Below, in pieces: positions 1 through 8,969 of a stretch of 64,000 nt of DNA (position 1 is its first letter; the number at the start of each line of letters is the position of its first letter). Made by a program: the position numbers and the translations under genes. Under the pieces are notes generated by a model. It did not search any database. It saw nothing but the letters and a program-made list of their open reading frames with translations, and had not been told where the DNA came from. Origin of the DNA: Actinokineospora diospyrosa (lineage in GTDB: Bacteria > Actinomycetota > Actinomycetes > Mycobacteriales > Pseudonocardiaceae); assembly GCF_024171925.1 (NCBI RefSeq), contig NZ_JAMTCO010000002.1, forward strand, positions 541,468 to 605,467. Direction: 5' to 3'.

Positions 1-57
1 GTGCGTCCCTGCCCATCAGCGCCCGTCAGTGCCCGTCAACCCAACGGCGCACCGGGT

Positions 58-333
58 TTAGCGGTGGACGTGCCTACGCCCGTAGAACCCGGCGACCAGC
101 GCGACCCCGATGGCGGCGAGGCCGATCTGGAAGATGATCTCGATCCAGTCCACGCCAGCGGTCGTGCCGACGCCGACCGCGTTCGCCAGTGCGGTGCCCA
201 GGAAGGCCGCGACGATACCGACGACGATGGTCAGCCAGATCGGGATCGACTGCTTGCCGGGGACCACCAAGCGCCCCAGTGCGCCGATGATCAAACCGAT
301 GATCAGCGCGGTGAAGATGCCGGTGACCGTCAT
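58..333 (-). CDS. GlsB/YeaQ/YmgE-family stress-response membrane protein
   Basis: The 91-residue product is almost entirely hydrophobic, with three membrane segments (about residues 4-20, 31-53 and 65-84), a Gly-rich first helix, the motif GRLVVPGKQ after it, and a basic tail GRRHVHR. This is the layout of the small transglycosylase-associated / GlsB family, inner-membrane proteins linked to stress responses whose molecular activity is not established. The ATG at 333 was chosen because GGGAG lies just upstream; the frame is open further upstream but that part is hydrophilic and unlike the family. The gene is convergent with nothing and diverges from the phosphoribosyltransferase at 457. Confidence 0.85.
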   Translation of the reverse strand: MTVTGIFTALIIGLIIGALGRLVVPGKQSIPIWLTIVVGIVAAFLGTALANAVGVGTTAGVDWIEIIFQIGLAAIGVALVAGFYGRRHVHR

Positions 334-456
334 GTCCGCTCCCTTGACTCTCGGTGGGGTCTCACCCACGACGTACCCGCTCGTGGCCCGAGTCATTCAC
401 GTTCCGGGCCGGGATGTCACCCGGCGGGCCGACCGGGGCTGTCGCACACTGGTCGT

Positions 457-1101
457 ATGCACTACGCCGACCGCGCGCACGCCGGGCAGGTGCTCGGCGC
501 GCAACTCGAACACCTGCGCGACCGCGACCCCGTCGTCCTGGGCCTGCCCCGCGGCGGGGTGCCGGTGGCCGCCGAGGTCGCCGCGTTGCTGGGCGCCGAA
601 CTCGACGTGGTCCTGGTGGGCAAGGTGGGCGCGCCCGGCGCGACCGAACTGGCCGTCGGGGCGGTGGGGGAGGGCAGGCACGGCGCGGACTGGGTGGAGG
701 TCCGCGCGGAGCCGGTGCTCGCCCTGTTGGAACTGTCCTGGTCGGACGTCGCCGACACCGTCGCCGAGGTCAAGGCCGAACTGGCCGACCGGTCCCGGCG
801 GCTGCGCGGCGGCACCGAACCCCGCTCGCTGCGCGGGCGCACCGCGGTGGTCGTCGACGACGGGGTCGCCACCGGCTCGACCGTCGAAGCCGCCGTGCGG
901 GTGGTCCGCGACCTGGGCGCCGAGCAGGTCGTGCTCGCCGTGCCGGTCGCCCCCGCCGCCGTGCTCGACCGGCTCACCGAGATCGCCGACGACGTGGTGT
1001 GCCCGTTGGCGCCAGCCGACCTGTCCTCGGTCGGCCGCTGGTACGCCGACTTCACCCAGGTCGACGACGCCGAGGTCCGGGGACTGCTCGCCAGGCCGTG
1101 A
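457..1101 (+). CDS. Phosphoribosyltransferase-family protein
   Basis: The 214-residue protein carries the PRPP-binding loop VVVDDGVATGST (residues 121-132) and an N-terminal PRGGVPVA motif (31-38). These mark the stand-alone type I phosphoribosyltransferases often annotated as predicted phosphoribosyltransferase or, when fused, as an erythromycin-esterase partner. The nucleobase or other acceptor cannot be read from the sequence. The frame is open back to the window edge, but homology begins at this ATG. A weak -10-like CACACT ends 6 nt before the ATG, so a leaderless transcript is possible. It is transcribed away from the stress membrane gene and is probably a single-gene unit. Confidence 0.85.
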   Translation: MHYADRAHAGQVLGAQLEHLRDRDPVVLGLPRGGVPVAAEVAALLGAELDVVLVGKVGAPGATELAVGAVGEGRHGADWVEVRAEPVLALLELSWSDVADTVAEVKAELADRSRRLRGGTEPRSLRGRTAVVVDDGVATGSTVEAAVRVVRDLGAEQVVLAVPVAPAAVLDRLTEIADDVVCPLAPADLSSVGRWYADFTQVDDAEVRGLLARP

Positions 1102-1119
1102 GGGCCGGTGCTCGGGCGG

Positions 1120-1551
1120 CTACACCGGTCCCGGCTCGACCAGGCCGGTGCGCTCGACGACCACGCCAGCCGCGGCGACCGCCGGACCCAGCAACTCCAG
1201 GATCCGGCGCATCGACTCCGGCGGGTTGCGCAGCACCAGCCTGCTCGACCCGGGCAGCGTGTCGGCCACCCGCAGCAGGGTGATCACACCGGACACGTCG
1301 ATGAAGTCCAGCTCGGCCAGGTCCAAGTGGACATCCCCGGTCGCCTGCCTGCACAGCGCCACCAGCAGCTGCTCGAAGTCCGGGCGGCTGCGCAGGTCCG
1401 CGTGCCCGCTCAGCCGGGTGGACCCGCCCTGGCGGGGCAGCACCCCGTCTCGGGTGGCCTGCCGGTCGGTGCGCGGTGGCACGGCGTGGTCAGTGATGGC
1501 CGCCACCGCCTCGCCGGTGCGGGGCGGGGCTGCTCTGCGCGAGCACGGCAA
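1120..1551 (-). CDS. STAS-domain protein (anti-sigma-factor antagonist-like)
   Basis: The 143-residue protein has a STAS fold signature in its C-terminal two thirds: an alternating strand/helix pattern with HLDLAELDFIDVSGVITL at about residues 74-91. The Ser in DVSG sits where anti-anti-sigma factors such as SpoIIAA/RsbV are phosphorylated. The first 45 residues are Arg/Pro-rich and unconserved in appearance, so the true start may be further in. STAS proteins of this kind bind anti-sigma kinases in partner switching. No anti-sigma kinase is adjacent; the nearest candidate ATPase is the MEDS-ATPase at 35226. Convergent with the phosphoribosyltransferase. Confidence 0.75.
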   Translation of the reverse strand: MPCSRRAAPPRTGEAVAAITDHAVPPRTDRQATRDGVLPRQGGSTRLSGHADLRSRPDFEQLLVALCRQATGDVHLDLAELDFIDVSGVITLLRVADTLPGSSRLVLRNPPESMRRILELLGPAVAAAGVVVERTGLVEPGPV

Positions 1552-1639
1552 ACCCCTCCCCGTGGCGTCGGAACCGAGTGGACGCCGAGCCTACGCGGGC
1601 TCGTCGCCGCTGTCTCAGGTCCAAAGACCCCAGCCGGGC

Positions 1640-3523
1640 TCAGCCCAGCGGCGCGGTGAGGTCGTACACCGTCTGACCACCGATCGTGACCTGGGTGAAG
1701 TTCTCCTGTACCCAAGTCGCGATCTCGCCACCGCCGCGGCCGCCGCCCATTCCGCCGCCCTCGCCGCCGATGTAGTACCGGACCTGTCCGGACTCGACGT
1801 ACGCCTGGAACTGCGCGAGCGTGGGCGCCGGGTCGCTGCCGGTGAACCCGCCGATCGCCATCACCGGCCGACCGCTGGCCAACTGCAGCCGCGCCGCGCC
1901 CTGCGATCCCGTGCTCGCCGCGGCCCAACGCCCGGAAGTGGCCTGGAGCGCGGCGACCAGCTCATCGCTCACGGTGCCACCGCCCATGCCGCCACCCATA
2001 CCGCCGCCCATGCCGCTGCTCTGCGAGGACGGACCCGACAGCGGGATGGAACCGGAGTGCGCGGTCGCGGCGGTCGCCACGGTGTACATCGCCGTCGCAC
2101 CCAGACTCGCCACCAGGGCGAGGATCGCCACCGGCACGGCGGCCTTGCTGAACACGTGCGCCCCCATCGCGATGGCGGCCGCCGCCAGCACACCGGTGAT
2201 CGCCACGACCCAGCGCAGCCACGGCAACCACGAGCCGTCCCAACTCAACAGCACGAACGACCAGCCCGCGGTGAGGGCGACCATGGACGCGAGGACGACG
2301 CGCGCGGGCGGGTAACCCTTGCCGCGCCACAACTCGCGCGCCGCGATCGCGGCGGTGCCGACGATGCCGGGGGCCAGGGCGATCGCGTAGTAGGGGTGGA
2401 CGGTGCCCTGCATGTAGCTGAACACCAGCGCGGTCACCACCATCCAGCCGCCCCACAGCAGCAACCCGGCCCGGGTCCGGTCGGTGCGCGGCGCGCGGCG
2501 GGTGAACCACAGCCCGGCGACCAGACCGACCAGGGCGGCGGGCAGCAGCCAGGACACCTCGGGGCCGAACGCGGCGCCGAACATCCGCGACAGTCCGGTC
2601 TCGCCGCCGAAGCCGGTGTTCCCGCCGCCCCCGCCGCCGCCACCCCCGTTGCCGTCACCGCCGAAGATCCGGCCGAGACCGTTGTAGCCCAGTGCCAAGT
2701 CCAGCACGGTGTTGTCGGTGGATCCGCCGATGTAGGGCCGCGACAGCGCGGGCCACAGGTCGGCGACGAGCACGTACCACCCGGCGGAGACCACCACGGC
2801 CACACCGGCGGCCAGCACGTGCAGCCACCGGCGCAGCGGGCTGGTCGGCGCGGCGACCAAGTAGACGAGGGCGAACGCGGGCAGGACGAGGAACGCCTGC
2901 AGCATCTTGGTGAGGAAGCCGAAGCCGATCGCGGAACCGGCCAACACCAGCCACGTCACACCGGCCTTCTCGACCGCGCGCACGGTGCAGTAGGCGCCCG
3001 CGACGAGTAGCAGGACCAGCAGCGCGTCCGGGTTGTTGAACTTGAACATCAGTGCCGCGACCGGGGTCAGCGCGAGGCCAGCGCCTGCCAGCAACCCCGC
3101 GCCGGGCCCGGACCAGCGGCGCACCGCCCGGTAGAGCAACCACACGGACGCGATGCCCGCCAATGCCTGCGGCAGGAGCATGCTGAACGAGGAGAACCCG
3201 AAAAGCCTTCCAGAGAGCCCCATCAGCCACAGGGCGGCGGGAGGCTTGTCGACCGTGATGGCGTTACCCGCGTCGAGGGACCCGAAGAACAACGCCTTCC
3301 AGTCCTGGGTTCCCGCTTGCGCCGCGGCCGCGTAGAACTGGTTCCCCATACCGGAGGCGCTGAGGTCCCACAGGTACAGCACCGCGGTGGCGACAAGAAG
3401 TGCGATCGAGGAAGGAAGTTCCCACCTGGGGCGCCTTTTGGTGACCGGTGTTGTCCCGGTCAGGGTTGTCTCGCTCGGTGTGGTCGAGATGTCGGTGGCC
3501 GTGGCGGCGGTCGCGGTGCTCAC
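1640..3523 (-). CDS. GT39 (PMT/ArnT-like) membrane glycosyltransferase, copy 2
   Basis: A 627-residue polytopic protein with a GT39-type core. An extracytoplasmic loop after TM1 carries ITVDKPPAALW, the conserved acidic motif region of lipid-phosphate-sugar-using glycosyltransferases, followed by about ten membrane helices and the motif FNNPDALL. A soluble C-terminal domain (about 490-627) ends with VYDLTAPLG. Such enzymes move a sugar from a polyprenyl-phosphate donor to protein or glycan outside the membrane; donor and acceptor are not determined. The start is a GTG whose GTGA overlaps the stop of the upstream GT2-GtrA gene by 4 nt, indicating translational coupling. Low-complexity Gly and Gly-Met runs interrupt an external loop and the C-terminal domain. 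It is paralogous to the gene at 4895. Confidence 0.88.
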   Translation of the reverse strand: MSTATAATATDISTTPSETTLTGTTPVTKRRPRWELPSSIALLVATAVLYLWDLSASGMGNQFYAAAAQAGTQDWKALFFGSLDAGNAITVDKPPAALWLMGLSGRLFGFSSFSMLLPQALAGIASVWLLYRAVRRWSGPGAGLLAGAGLALTPVAALMFKFNNPDALLVLLLVAGAYCTVRAVEKAGVTWLVLAGSAIGFGFLTKMLQAFLVLPAFALVYLVAAPTSPLRRWLHVLAAGVAVVVSAGWYVLVADLWPALSRPYIGGSTDNTVLDLALGYNGLGRIFGGDGNGGGGGGGGGNTGFGGETGLSRMFGAAFGPEVSWLLPAALVGLVAGLWFTRRAPRTDRTRAGLLLWGGWMVVTALVFSYMQGTVHPYYAIALAPGIVGTAAIAARELWRGKGYPPARVVLASMVALTAGWSFVLLSWDGSWLPWLRWVVAITGVLAAAAIAMGAHVFSKAAVPVAILALVASLGATAMYTVATAATAHSGSIPLSGPSSQSSGMGGGMGGGMGGGTVSDELVAALQATSGRWAAASTGSQGAARLQLASGRPVMAIGGFTGSDPAPTLAQFQAYVESGQVRYYIGGEGGGMGGGRGGGEIATWVQENFTQVTIGGQTVYDLTAPLG

Positions 3524-4893
3524 AGGGTGCCTTCCAGGACGGGCTCGGTGGGACGGCGGAAAACCCAGCCGCGCAACAACAGGAACCGCAGGACGGTGGC
3601 GAGCAGGTTCGCCGCGACCAGCACGCTCACCTCGGTGAGCCTGCTCGGCGCGGTCAACCCGTGCAGCAGCGCCAACGCGCCGCTGGTGAGGCCAAGGCCG
3701 AGCGCGAACACGACCAGGCCCTGGAACTGGTGCCGGGCCACCCCGCTGGACCCGCGCACCCCGAAGGTGAGCCGCCGGTTGGCCGCGGTGTTGCCGACCG
3801 CGGTCGCCAGCAGCGCCACCAGGTTCGCCGCCTGCGGGCCGACCTGCCCGCGCAGCAGCAGGAACAGCACCAGGTAGGCCAGCGTGCTCACCACCCCGAC
3901 GGCCGCGAACCGCACCACCTGCCGCAACAGTCCACGGGGGACACCCGGCGGGTCGGTGGCGATCGCGCCCCGGCCCAGTTGCGCGCGCAGCCGGGCCACC
4001 GGCAGGCTCCCGGTGGCCAGACCGCGGCCGAGCCGGGCGATGCCGCGCAGGTCGGCCAGCGCCGTGCGCACGATGTCGACGCGGCTGTCCGGGTCGTCCA
4101 CCCAGTCGACCGGGACCTCGTGGATGCGCAGCCCGGCCCGCTGCGCGAGCACCAGCAGCTCGGTGTCGAAGAACCAGCCGGTGTCGGCCACGTGCGGCAG
4201 CACAGCCCTGGCCACGTCCGCGCGGATCGCCTTGAACCCGCACTGCGCGTCGGAGAAGCGCACCGCCAGGGTGCCGCGCAGCAGCAGGTTGTAGGCCCGC
4301 GAGATCAGCTCCCGCTTCGGGCCGCGCACCACCCGCGCGCCCCGGGCCAGCCGGGAGCCGATCGCCACGTCGGAGTGCCCGGAGATGAGCGGGGCCACCA
4401 GCGGCGAGAGCGCGTTGAGGTCGGTCGACAGGTCCACGTCCATGTAGGCGAGCACCTCGGCGTCCGACCCCAGCCAGGTGGTGTGCAGCGCCCGGCCGCG
4501 GCCCTTCTGCTCCAGTCGCACCGCGCGCACCCCGGGCAGCGCCCCGGCGAGCGACTCGGCCACCGCCCAGGTCCCGTCGGTGCTGGCGTTGTCGGCCACG
4601 GTGATCCGGAACCGGTACGGGAAGTGCGCGCGCAGATGCGCGTGCAGCCTGCGCACGCACGGCTCCAGGTCGCGCTCCTCGTTGTGCACCGGGACCACGA
4701 CGTCGAGCACCGGGGCCGGTCCCGAGGTGCGCACCGGGCCGCGGCCTGCCTGCTGGGGAATGGCCGAGTCGACCTCGAGGTCGCGGGCCGCCATCTCAGT
4801 GGGGGTCATGCCGTTGACGATCGGGCCCGCTGCTGGGTGGGCGGTGTGCCGACCCTGTGCGGCGCCTGTGCGAACGGCGGGAGTGGTCGGCAT
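3520..4893 (-). CDS. GT2 glycosyltransferase fused to a GtrA membrane domain (polyprenyl-phosphate sugar synthase type)
   Basis: A 457-residue fusion. Residues about 60-300 form a GT-A fold of the dolichyl-phosphate mannose/glucose synthase type: DVVVPVHNEERDL at the nucleotide site, DVDLSTDL carrying the DXD-like metal motif, and FSDAQCGFKAI in the acceptor region. Residues about 325-450 contain four membrane helices typical of GtrA, which flips or anchors lipid-linked sugars. The expected product is a polyprenyl-phosphate monosaccharide made at the inner face of the membrane, the donor class used by the GT39 proteins encoded on both sides. It begins 1 nt after the stop of the upstream GT39 gene and overlaps the next one by 4 nt, so the three genes form one operon. 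Confidence 0.9.
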   Translation of the reverse strand: MPTTPAVRTGAAQGRHTAHPAAGPIVNGMTPTEMAARDLEVDSAIPQQAGRGPVRTSGPAPVLDVVVPVHNEERDLEPCVRRLHAHLRAHFPYRFRITVADNASTDGTWAVAESLAGALPGVRAVRLEQKGRGRALHTTWLGSDAEVLAYMDVDLSTDLNALSPLVAPLISGHSDVAIGSRLARGARVVRGPKRELISRAYNLLLRGTLAVRFSDAQCGFKAIRADVARAVLPHVADTGWFFDTELLVLAQRAGLRIHEVPVDWVDDPDSRVDIVRTALADLRGIARLGRGLATGSLPVARLRAQLGRGAIATDPPGVPRGLLRQVVRFAAVGVVSTLAYLVLFLLLRGQVGPQAANLVALLATAVGNTAANRRLTFGVRGSSGVARHQFQGLVVFALGLGLTSGALALLHGLTAPSRLTEVSVLVAANLLATVLRFLLLRGWVFRRPTEPVLEGTL

Positions 4894-4894
4894 C

Positions 4895-6742
4895 TCAGCG
4901 GCTCACGTCGTAGAGGGTGACGCCGCCGACGGTCGTGGCCGCGTAGTTCTGTGCAACCCACTCGGCGATCCGGTGGGCGTCATCGCTGCCGGACTCACCG
5001 CGCATCAGCGTCGCGCCGATGAACCAGTGGATTTCACCCGCGGCGACCAACCGCTGGAACTCGGCGAGGGTGGGCGCGGGATCGGTGCCGTTGAAGCCAC
5101 CCACGGCGAAGACCGGTACCCCGGAACCCAACTGGTAGCCCGCGGCGTTGTTGGATCCCACGACCGCCGCCGCCCAGGTGTAGTTCTCCGCGTCGGCGGC
5201 CAGCAAGGCGGACAGTTCCGCGCTCGGCGTGGGCGCGCCGAGCAGCCCGCCCATGCCGCCGCCCCCGCGCCCACCGCCGCCACCAGGTCCGCCTTGCGTT
5301 GATGGGCCTACAGAAGGCAAAGCGCCAGAATGGGATTGCGCAGCTGTTGCCACTGAGTACATGCCAGGCGCGATCAGGGTTATCGCCAGTGCGAACACGG
5401 CTATCGCGCGGCCAGCCAGCTTGGGCAGCGCGGGTACGAACAACACCGCCACGGCAGCGGTAAGGCCGCCGACAAGCACCAGGGGGCGCAACCACGGCAG
5501 CCAGTCGCTCTCACGCGACAACAACAGCCACGCTTCCACCGCTGTTACCGCTATCCCCGATGCCAACAGGCCTATCGCCGCCGGATCTGCCCTGTTCCGC
5601 CACGCGGTGACGGCACCGATCCCGAACAGCGCGCCCACCGCCGGGGCGAGCGCGACGGCGTAATACGGGTGGATGATCCCGTCCATCAGGCTGAACACCA
5701 CACCCGTGACGACGAGCCACAGCCCCCACACGAGCACCGCCGCCCTGGTGCGGTCGGTCCGATCGGCACGGCGGGTCAACCAGATGACGCCGACCAAGGC
5801 CAGCACCGCGGCGGGCAACAACCACGCCACCTCACTGCCCATCTCGCTGCCGAACAACCGCGACCAGCCCGACGAGCCCCACCCGGCGCCACCGCCGACG
5901 CTGCCCACCTCGTCGCCGGTGAGCCTGCCCAAACCGTTGTAGCCCAACGTGAGTTCGAGGACGCTGTCGTTCTGCGAACCGCCGATGTAGGGCCTGCTGC
6001 CGGACGGGATCAGCTCGACCACCGCGACCCACCAACCACCCGCCAGGATCACCGCGCCGACAGCGGCGAAAAGGTGGGCTACCCGCCGTTTCACCGAAGT
6101 CGGTGCGGCGATCAGGTAGGCCAAGCCGAACGCGGGAAGGACCAGGAACGCTTGCAGCATCTTGGTGAGGAAGCCGAAACCCACCAGCGCGCCCGCGAGC
6201 ACCAGCCACCGGACGCTGGCCTTCTCGATCGCGCGGACCGTGGCGTACGCGGCGGCGGTGAGCAGGAGGACGAGCAGCGCGTCCGGGTTGTTGAACCGGA
6301 ACATCAAGGCGGCCACGGGAGTCAGCGCCAACGCCGCCCCGGAGATCAGGCCCGCGTGGTGGCCCGACCACCGCTTCACCGCCGCGTACAGCAGCCAGAC
6401 CGACCCCACCCCGGCCAACGCTTGCGGGACCAGCACGCTCCACGGGCTCAGCCCGAACACCCGCACCGACAGGCCCATCACCCACACCGCGGCCGGGGTC
6501 TTGTCGACGGTGATCCCGCCCGCGCTGTCGGTCGCCGCGAAGAACCACGCCGACCAGCTCTGCCCACCCGCCTGGGCGGCCGCCGAGTAGTAGGCGTTCG
6601 CCCAGCCGGACGCGCCCAGGTCCCACAGGTAGAGCACGGCCGTGCCGAGGAGCAGGGCGGTGACGGAGATCCGGCGCGGCCACGGTGTGCCCGCGGCGTC
6701 CGGGGCGGCGACGGCCACCGGTCGGTCAGCGACGAGAGTCAT
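4895..6742 (-). CDS. GT39 (PMT/ArnT-like) membrane glycosyltransferase, copy 1
   Basis: This 615-residue protein is the first gene of the glycosylation operon and a paralogue of the protein at 1640. It shares the TM1 motif TAVLYLWDLGASG, the loop motif ITVDKTPAAVWVMG, FNNPDALL, GFGFLTKMLQAFLVLPAFG and SRPYIGGS. The catalytic loop reads DKTP rather than DKPP. A glycine-rich linker (GGPGGGGGRGGGGMGG) precedes a soluble C-terminal domain of about 130 residues ending in TLYDVSR. The expected activity is sugar transfer from a polyprenyl-phosphate donor at the outer membrane face. The ATG at 6742 follows a GGGGG ribosome-binding stretch. A 16-nt tandem repeat lies 57-186 bp upstream, in what should be the operon's promoter region. 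Confidence 0.88.
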   Translation of the reverse strand: MTLVADRPVAVAAPDAAGTPWPRRISVTALLLGTAVLYLWDLGASGWANAYYSAAAQAGGQSWSAWFFAATDSAGGITVDKTPAAVWVMGLSVRVFGLSPWSVLVPQALAGVGSVWLLYAAVKRWSGHHAGLISGAALALTPVAALMFRFNNPDALLVLLLTAAAYATVRAIEKASVRWLVLAGALVGFGFLTKMLQAFLVLPAFGLAYLIAAPTSVKRRVAHLFAAVGAVILAGGWWVAVVELIPSGSRPYIGGSQNDSVLELTLGYNGLGRLTGDEVGSVGGGAGWGSSGWSRLFGSEMGSEVAWLLPAAVLALVGVIWLTRRADRTDRTRAAVLVWGLWLVVTGVVFSLMDGIIHPYYAVALAPAVGALFGIGAVTAWRNRADPAAIGLLASGIAVTAVEAWLLLSRESDWLPWLRPLVLVGGLTAAVAVLFVPALPKLAGRAIAVFALAITLIAPGMYSVATAAQSHSGALPSVGPSTQGGPGGGGGRGGGGMGGLLGAPTPSAELSALLAADAENYTWAAAVVGSNNAAGYQLGSGVPVFAVGGFNGTDPAPTLAEFQRLVAAGEIHWFIGATLMRGESGSDDAHRIAEWVAQNYAATTVGGVTLYDVSR

Positions 6743-6798
6743 GCCCCCACGGTCGGGGACCGCACTGGGCCCACCATGTGCGTTCCCTGTGCGTCAGC

Positions 6799-6928
6799 TG
6801 TGCCGTACTCGCACTGTGCCGTACTCGCACTGTGCCGTACTCGCACTGTGCCGTGCCCGCACTGTGTTTGTGCCTGCGCGGTGCCGAGTTCGCACTGTGG
6901 CCGAGTCCGCACTGTGCCGAGTCAGCGC
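6799..6928. repeat. 16-nt tandem repeat (TGTGCCGTACTCGCAC) upstream of the glycosylation operon
   Basis: Three perfect consecutive copies of TGTGCCGTACTCGCAC occupy 6799-6846. A near-perfect fourth (TACTC changed to TGCCC) follows at 6847-6862, then three degenerate copies with spacers of 15-18 nt to 6928. Each unit has GTGC and GCAC arms around a 7-nt centre, so it is a small inverted repeat. No convincing gene covers the array. It sits between the secreted protein at 6994 and the start of the GT39 operon, both read leftward. Confidence 0.9.
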
Positions 6929-6993
6929 TGTGCCCGTGGGGTGTGCGAGATTTCCCAACCGGTGGGCCGCAACCGGGCCTTCGCCACCGCGCG

Positions 6994-7362
6994 TCAGGTG
7001 TTGCAGTGCCGGGCGCCCGGGTCCTTCACCGTGACGCAGCGCGGGTTCGACGTGCGGTGGAAGACCACCGACACGTACCCGGGGGAGTCCCGCGTCGTGC
7101 GCGGGCGCATGGTCGCCGTCGGCAGGCCGAGGCAATCGTTGTTGTCGAACAGCAGTGCCGTGCGGTTGGTGTCGTTGTCCAGGTGCCGCACGGTGAACCC
7201 GAGCGAATAGCACCAGTCGTCGTCGGGGTCCACGATTCCCAGACCACCGTCGGGCTCGTAGTACACGAAGAGCCCGGTCGCCGCCGCGGCCTCGGGAGCC
7301 ACCGAGGTCAGCGCGATCCCGGCGACCAACGCGGCCGCCGCCATATGGTGAAAACCCTTCAC
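6994..7362 (-). CDS. Small secreted hypothetical protein
   Basis: The chosen start is a GTG with AAAGGAG five bases upstream, giving 122 residues. The first ~30 residues form a signal peptide: basic start, hydrophobic AAAALVAGIALTSVA, and a likely signal peptidase site after PEAAAA. The mature part of about 90 residues contains four cysteines (in DDWCYS, NDCLG, PRCVT and RHCNT), enough for two disulfides, and several Asp/Asn-rich turns. I do not recognise the family. Small secreted actinomycete proteins of this shape include inhibitors and surface proteins, but nothing here decides. It follows the sensor kinase gene in the same direction, 86 bp further on. Confidence 0.7.
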   Translation of the reverse strand: MKGFHHMAAAALVAGIALTSVAPEAAAATGLFVYYEPDGGLGIVDPDDDWCYSLGFTVRHLDNDTNRTALLFDNNDCLGLPTATMRPRTTRDSPGYVSVVFHRTSNPRCVTVKDPGARHCNT

Positions 7363-7448
7363 TACCACTCCTTTCGCCGAGAACAACCCCTCGGAATTGT
7401 CGACGGCGCGGCGGCGTGATCGGCGGAAAGGCACCCGATCGGGGTTGA

Positions 7449-8969
7449 TCACCCGTGGTCGGTCGGCTCGGCGCCGCGCGCCGCCGGGATCTTCACGGTG
7501 AACGCGGTCCGACCCGGCGCGCTGGTCACCTCGACCGACCCGTGGTGCGCGGCCACCACCGCCGACACGATGGCCAGTCCCAGCCCGGTGCTGCCCTGCG
7601 CGCGCGAGCGCGACTCGTCGCCGCGGGCGAACCGCTCGAACACCTCCGGCAGCAACTCCGCCGGGATCCCGGGGCCGTCGTCGAGCACCGACAGCACCGC
7701 GTCCGGCCCGTCCACCCGCAGCGCCACCGTGATCGTCGTGCCTGCCGGGGTGTGCGTGCGGCCGTTGGCCAGCAGGTTCGCCAGGACCTGGTGCAGCCGC
7801 GCCTGGTCGCCCACCGCGAGCACCGGCTCCGCGGGCAGTTCCAGCCGCCAGTTGTGCCGCGGCCCGGCGACCTTGTTGTCGCCGACGGTGTCGAGCACCA
7901 GCCGGGACAGGTCGACCGTCTCATACAGCAACGGACGGCCGGAGTCCAAGCGGGCCAACAACAGCAGGTCCTCCACCAGCGTCGTCATCCGGCGCGCCTC
8001 GGACTCCACCCGCGACACCGCGTGCGCCACGTCCGGCGGCACCTCGTCGCCGCGGCGGCGGGCCAGCTCCGCGTAGCCGCGGATCGCCGCCAGCGGCGTG
8101 CGCAACTCGTGGCTGGCGTCGGCGACGAACTGGCGCACCCTGGTCTCGCTGGCGTGCCGGGCGCTCAGCGCGGCCCCGATGTGCCCGAGCATCCGGTTGA
8201 GCGCCGACCCGACCTGGCCGACCTCGGTGCGCGGATCGGTGTCCGCGGCGGGCACGCGCACCGACAGCGCCACCTCGCCGCGGTCCAGCGGCAGTTCGGC
8301 GACCCGGCGCGCGGTCGCCGCCATCCGGTCCAGCGGCCGCAGCGTCCTGCGCACAATCAGCACACCGGCGACCCCGGCGATGGTCAGCCCGAGCAACGAC
8401 ACCCCGCCGAGCACCAGCCCGGTGGTCCACAGCGTCTCCTCCAGGGTGCCGATCGGCAGCCCGGTCAGCGCCACCGTGCCGTTCGGGGTGGCCACCGCCA
8501 TCAGCCGGTACCGGCCGAGCGCGCCCAGGTCCCGGCTGCGCGCGGTGCCGTCGACCGGCAGCGCGGTCAGCGTGTCGTCGAGCTCGGTCGGGATCTCCTC
8601 GCGGTCGCCGGTCGTGGTCTGCCGCTGGGCGAACACGACGACGCCGTCGACGATCGCGGCGTTGATGGTGCCCGCGTCCTGGAACGGCCCCTCGCCGGGC
8701 CGCTTGCCCTGCCCGTCACCCTGGTCGCCGCCCGGGTTGTTGCCGCCCTGGTTGGGCGGTGGTCCACCGCGGGTCAGGAACTCGACGGCGCGGTCGCTGA
8801 ACCCGGCCAGCTGCGAGTCGACCTGGCCGATGAGGAACGCGCGCAGGCCGAGCACGGTGACCACCCCGGTCACCAACAGCACCAGGCCGAGCAGCACGAG
8901 CTGCTCGGCGATCAGCCTGGCGCGCAGGGACATCGCCCGGCCCGGGCTATCCGGCTGGCTTGAGGACAT
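7449..8969 (-). CDS. Two-component sensor histidine kinase (HAMP, HisKA, HATPase)
   Basis: A 506-residue membrane kinase. TM1 is at about residues 20-42, a Gly/Asn/Pro-rich extracytoplasmic region spans about 45-185, TM2 is at about 190-208, and a HAMP linker follows to about 265. The HisKA motif FVADASHELRTPLAAI places the phospho-acceptor at His287. The ATPase has a DDGPGIP G1 box and TGLGLAIV G2 box. It lies directly downstream of its response regulator and overlaps it by 23 nt; an internal ATG at 8933, after the regulator's stop, is an alternative start. The signal is unknown; the divergent neighbour at 9874 and the glycosylation operon downstream are the natural candidates for targets. 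Confidence 0.92.
   Translation of the reverse strand: MSSSQPDSPGRAMSLRARLIAEQLVLLGLVLLVTGVVTVLGLRAFLIGQVDSQLAGFSDRAVEFLTRGGPPPNQGGNNPGGDQGDGQGKRPGEGPFQDAGTINAAIVDGVVVFAQRQTTTGDREEIPTELDDTLTALPVDGTARSRDLGALGRYRLMAVATPNGTVALTGLPIGTLEETLWTTGLVLGGVSLLGLTIAGVAGVLIVRRTLRPLDRMAATARRVAELPLDRGEVALSVRVPAADTDPRTEVGQVGSALNRMLGHIGAALSARHASETRVRQFVADASHELRTPLAAIRGYAELARRRGDEVPPDVAHAVSRVESEARRMTTLVEDLLLLARLDSGRPLLYETVDLSRLVLDTVGDNKVAGPRHNWRLELPAEPVLAVGDQARLHQVLANLLANGRTHTPAGTTITVALRVDGPDAVLSVLDDGPGIPAELLPEVFERFARGDESRSRAQGSTGLGLAIVSAVVAAHHGSVEVTSAPGRTAFTVKIPAARGAEPTDHG

Noticed and set aside
110..3010. Very long + strand frame over the phosphoribosyltransferase and GT39 genes
   Set aside because: Spans several real genes out of frame and has Pro/Arg/Ala-biased composition without motifs.
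3448..4920. 490-codon + strand frame over the GT2-GtrA gene
   Set aside because: Gln/Arg/Gly-rich antisense shadow; the minus strand has clear glycosyltransferase and GtrA features.
6799..6928. CRISPR array
   Set aside because: The units are directly tandem with no variable spacers and no cas genes are present.
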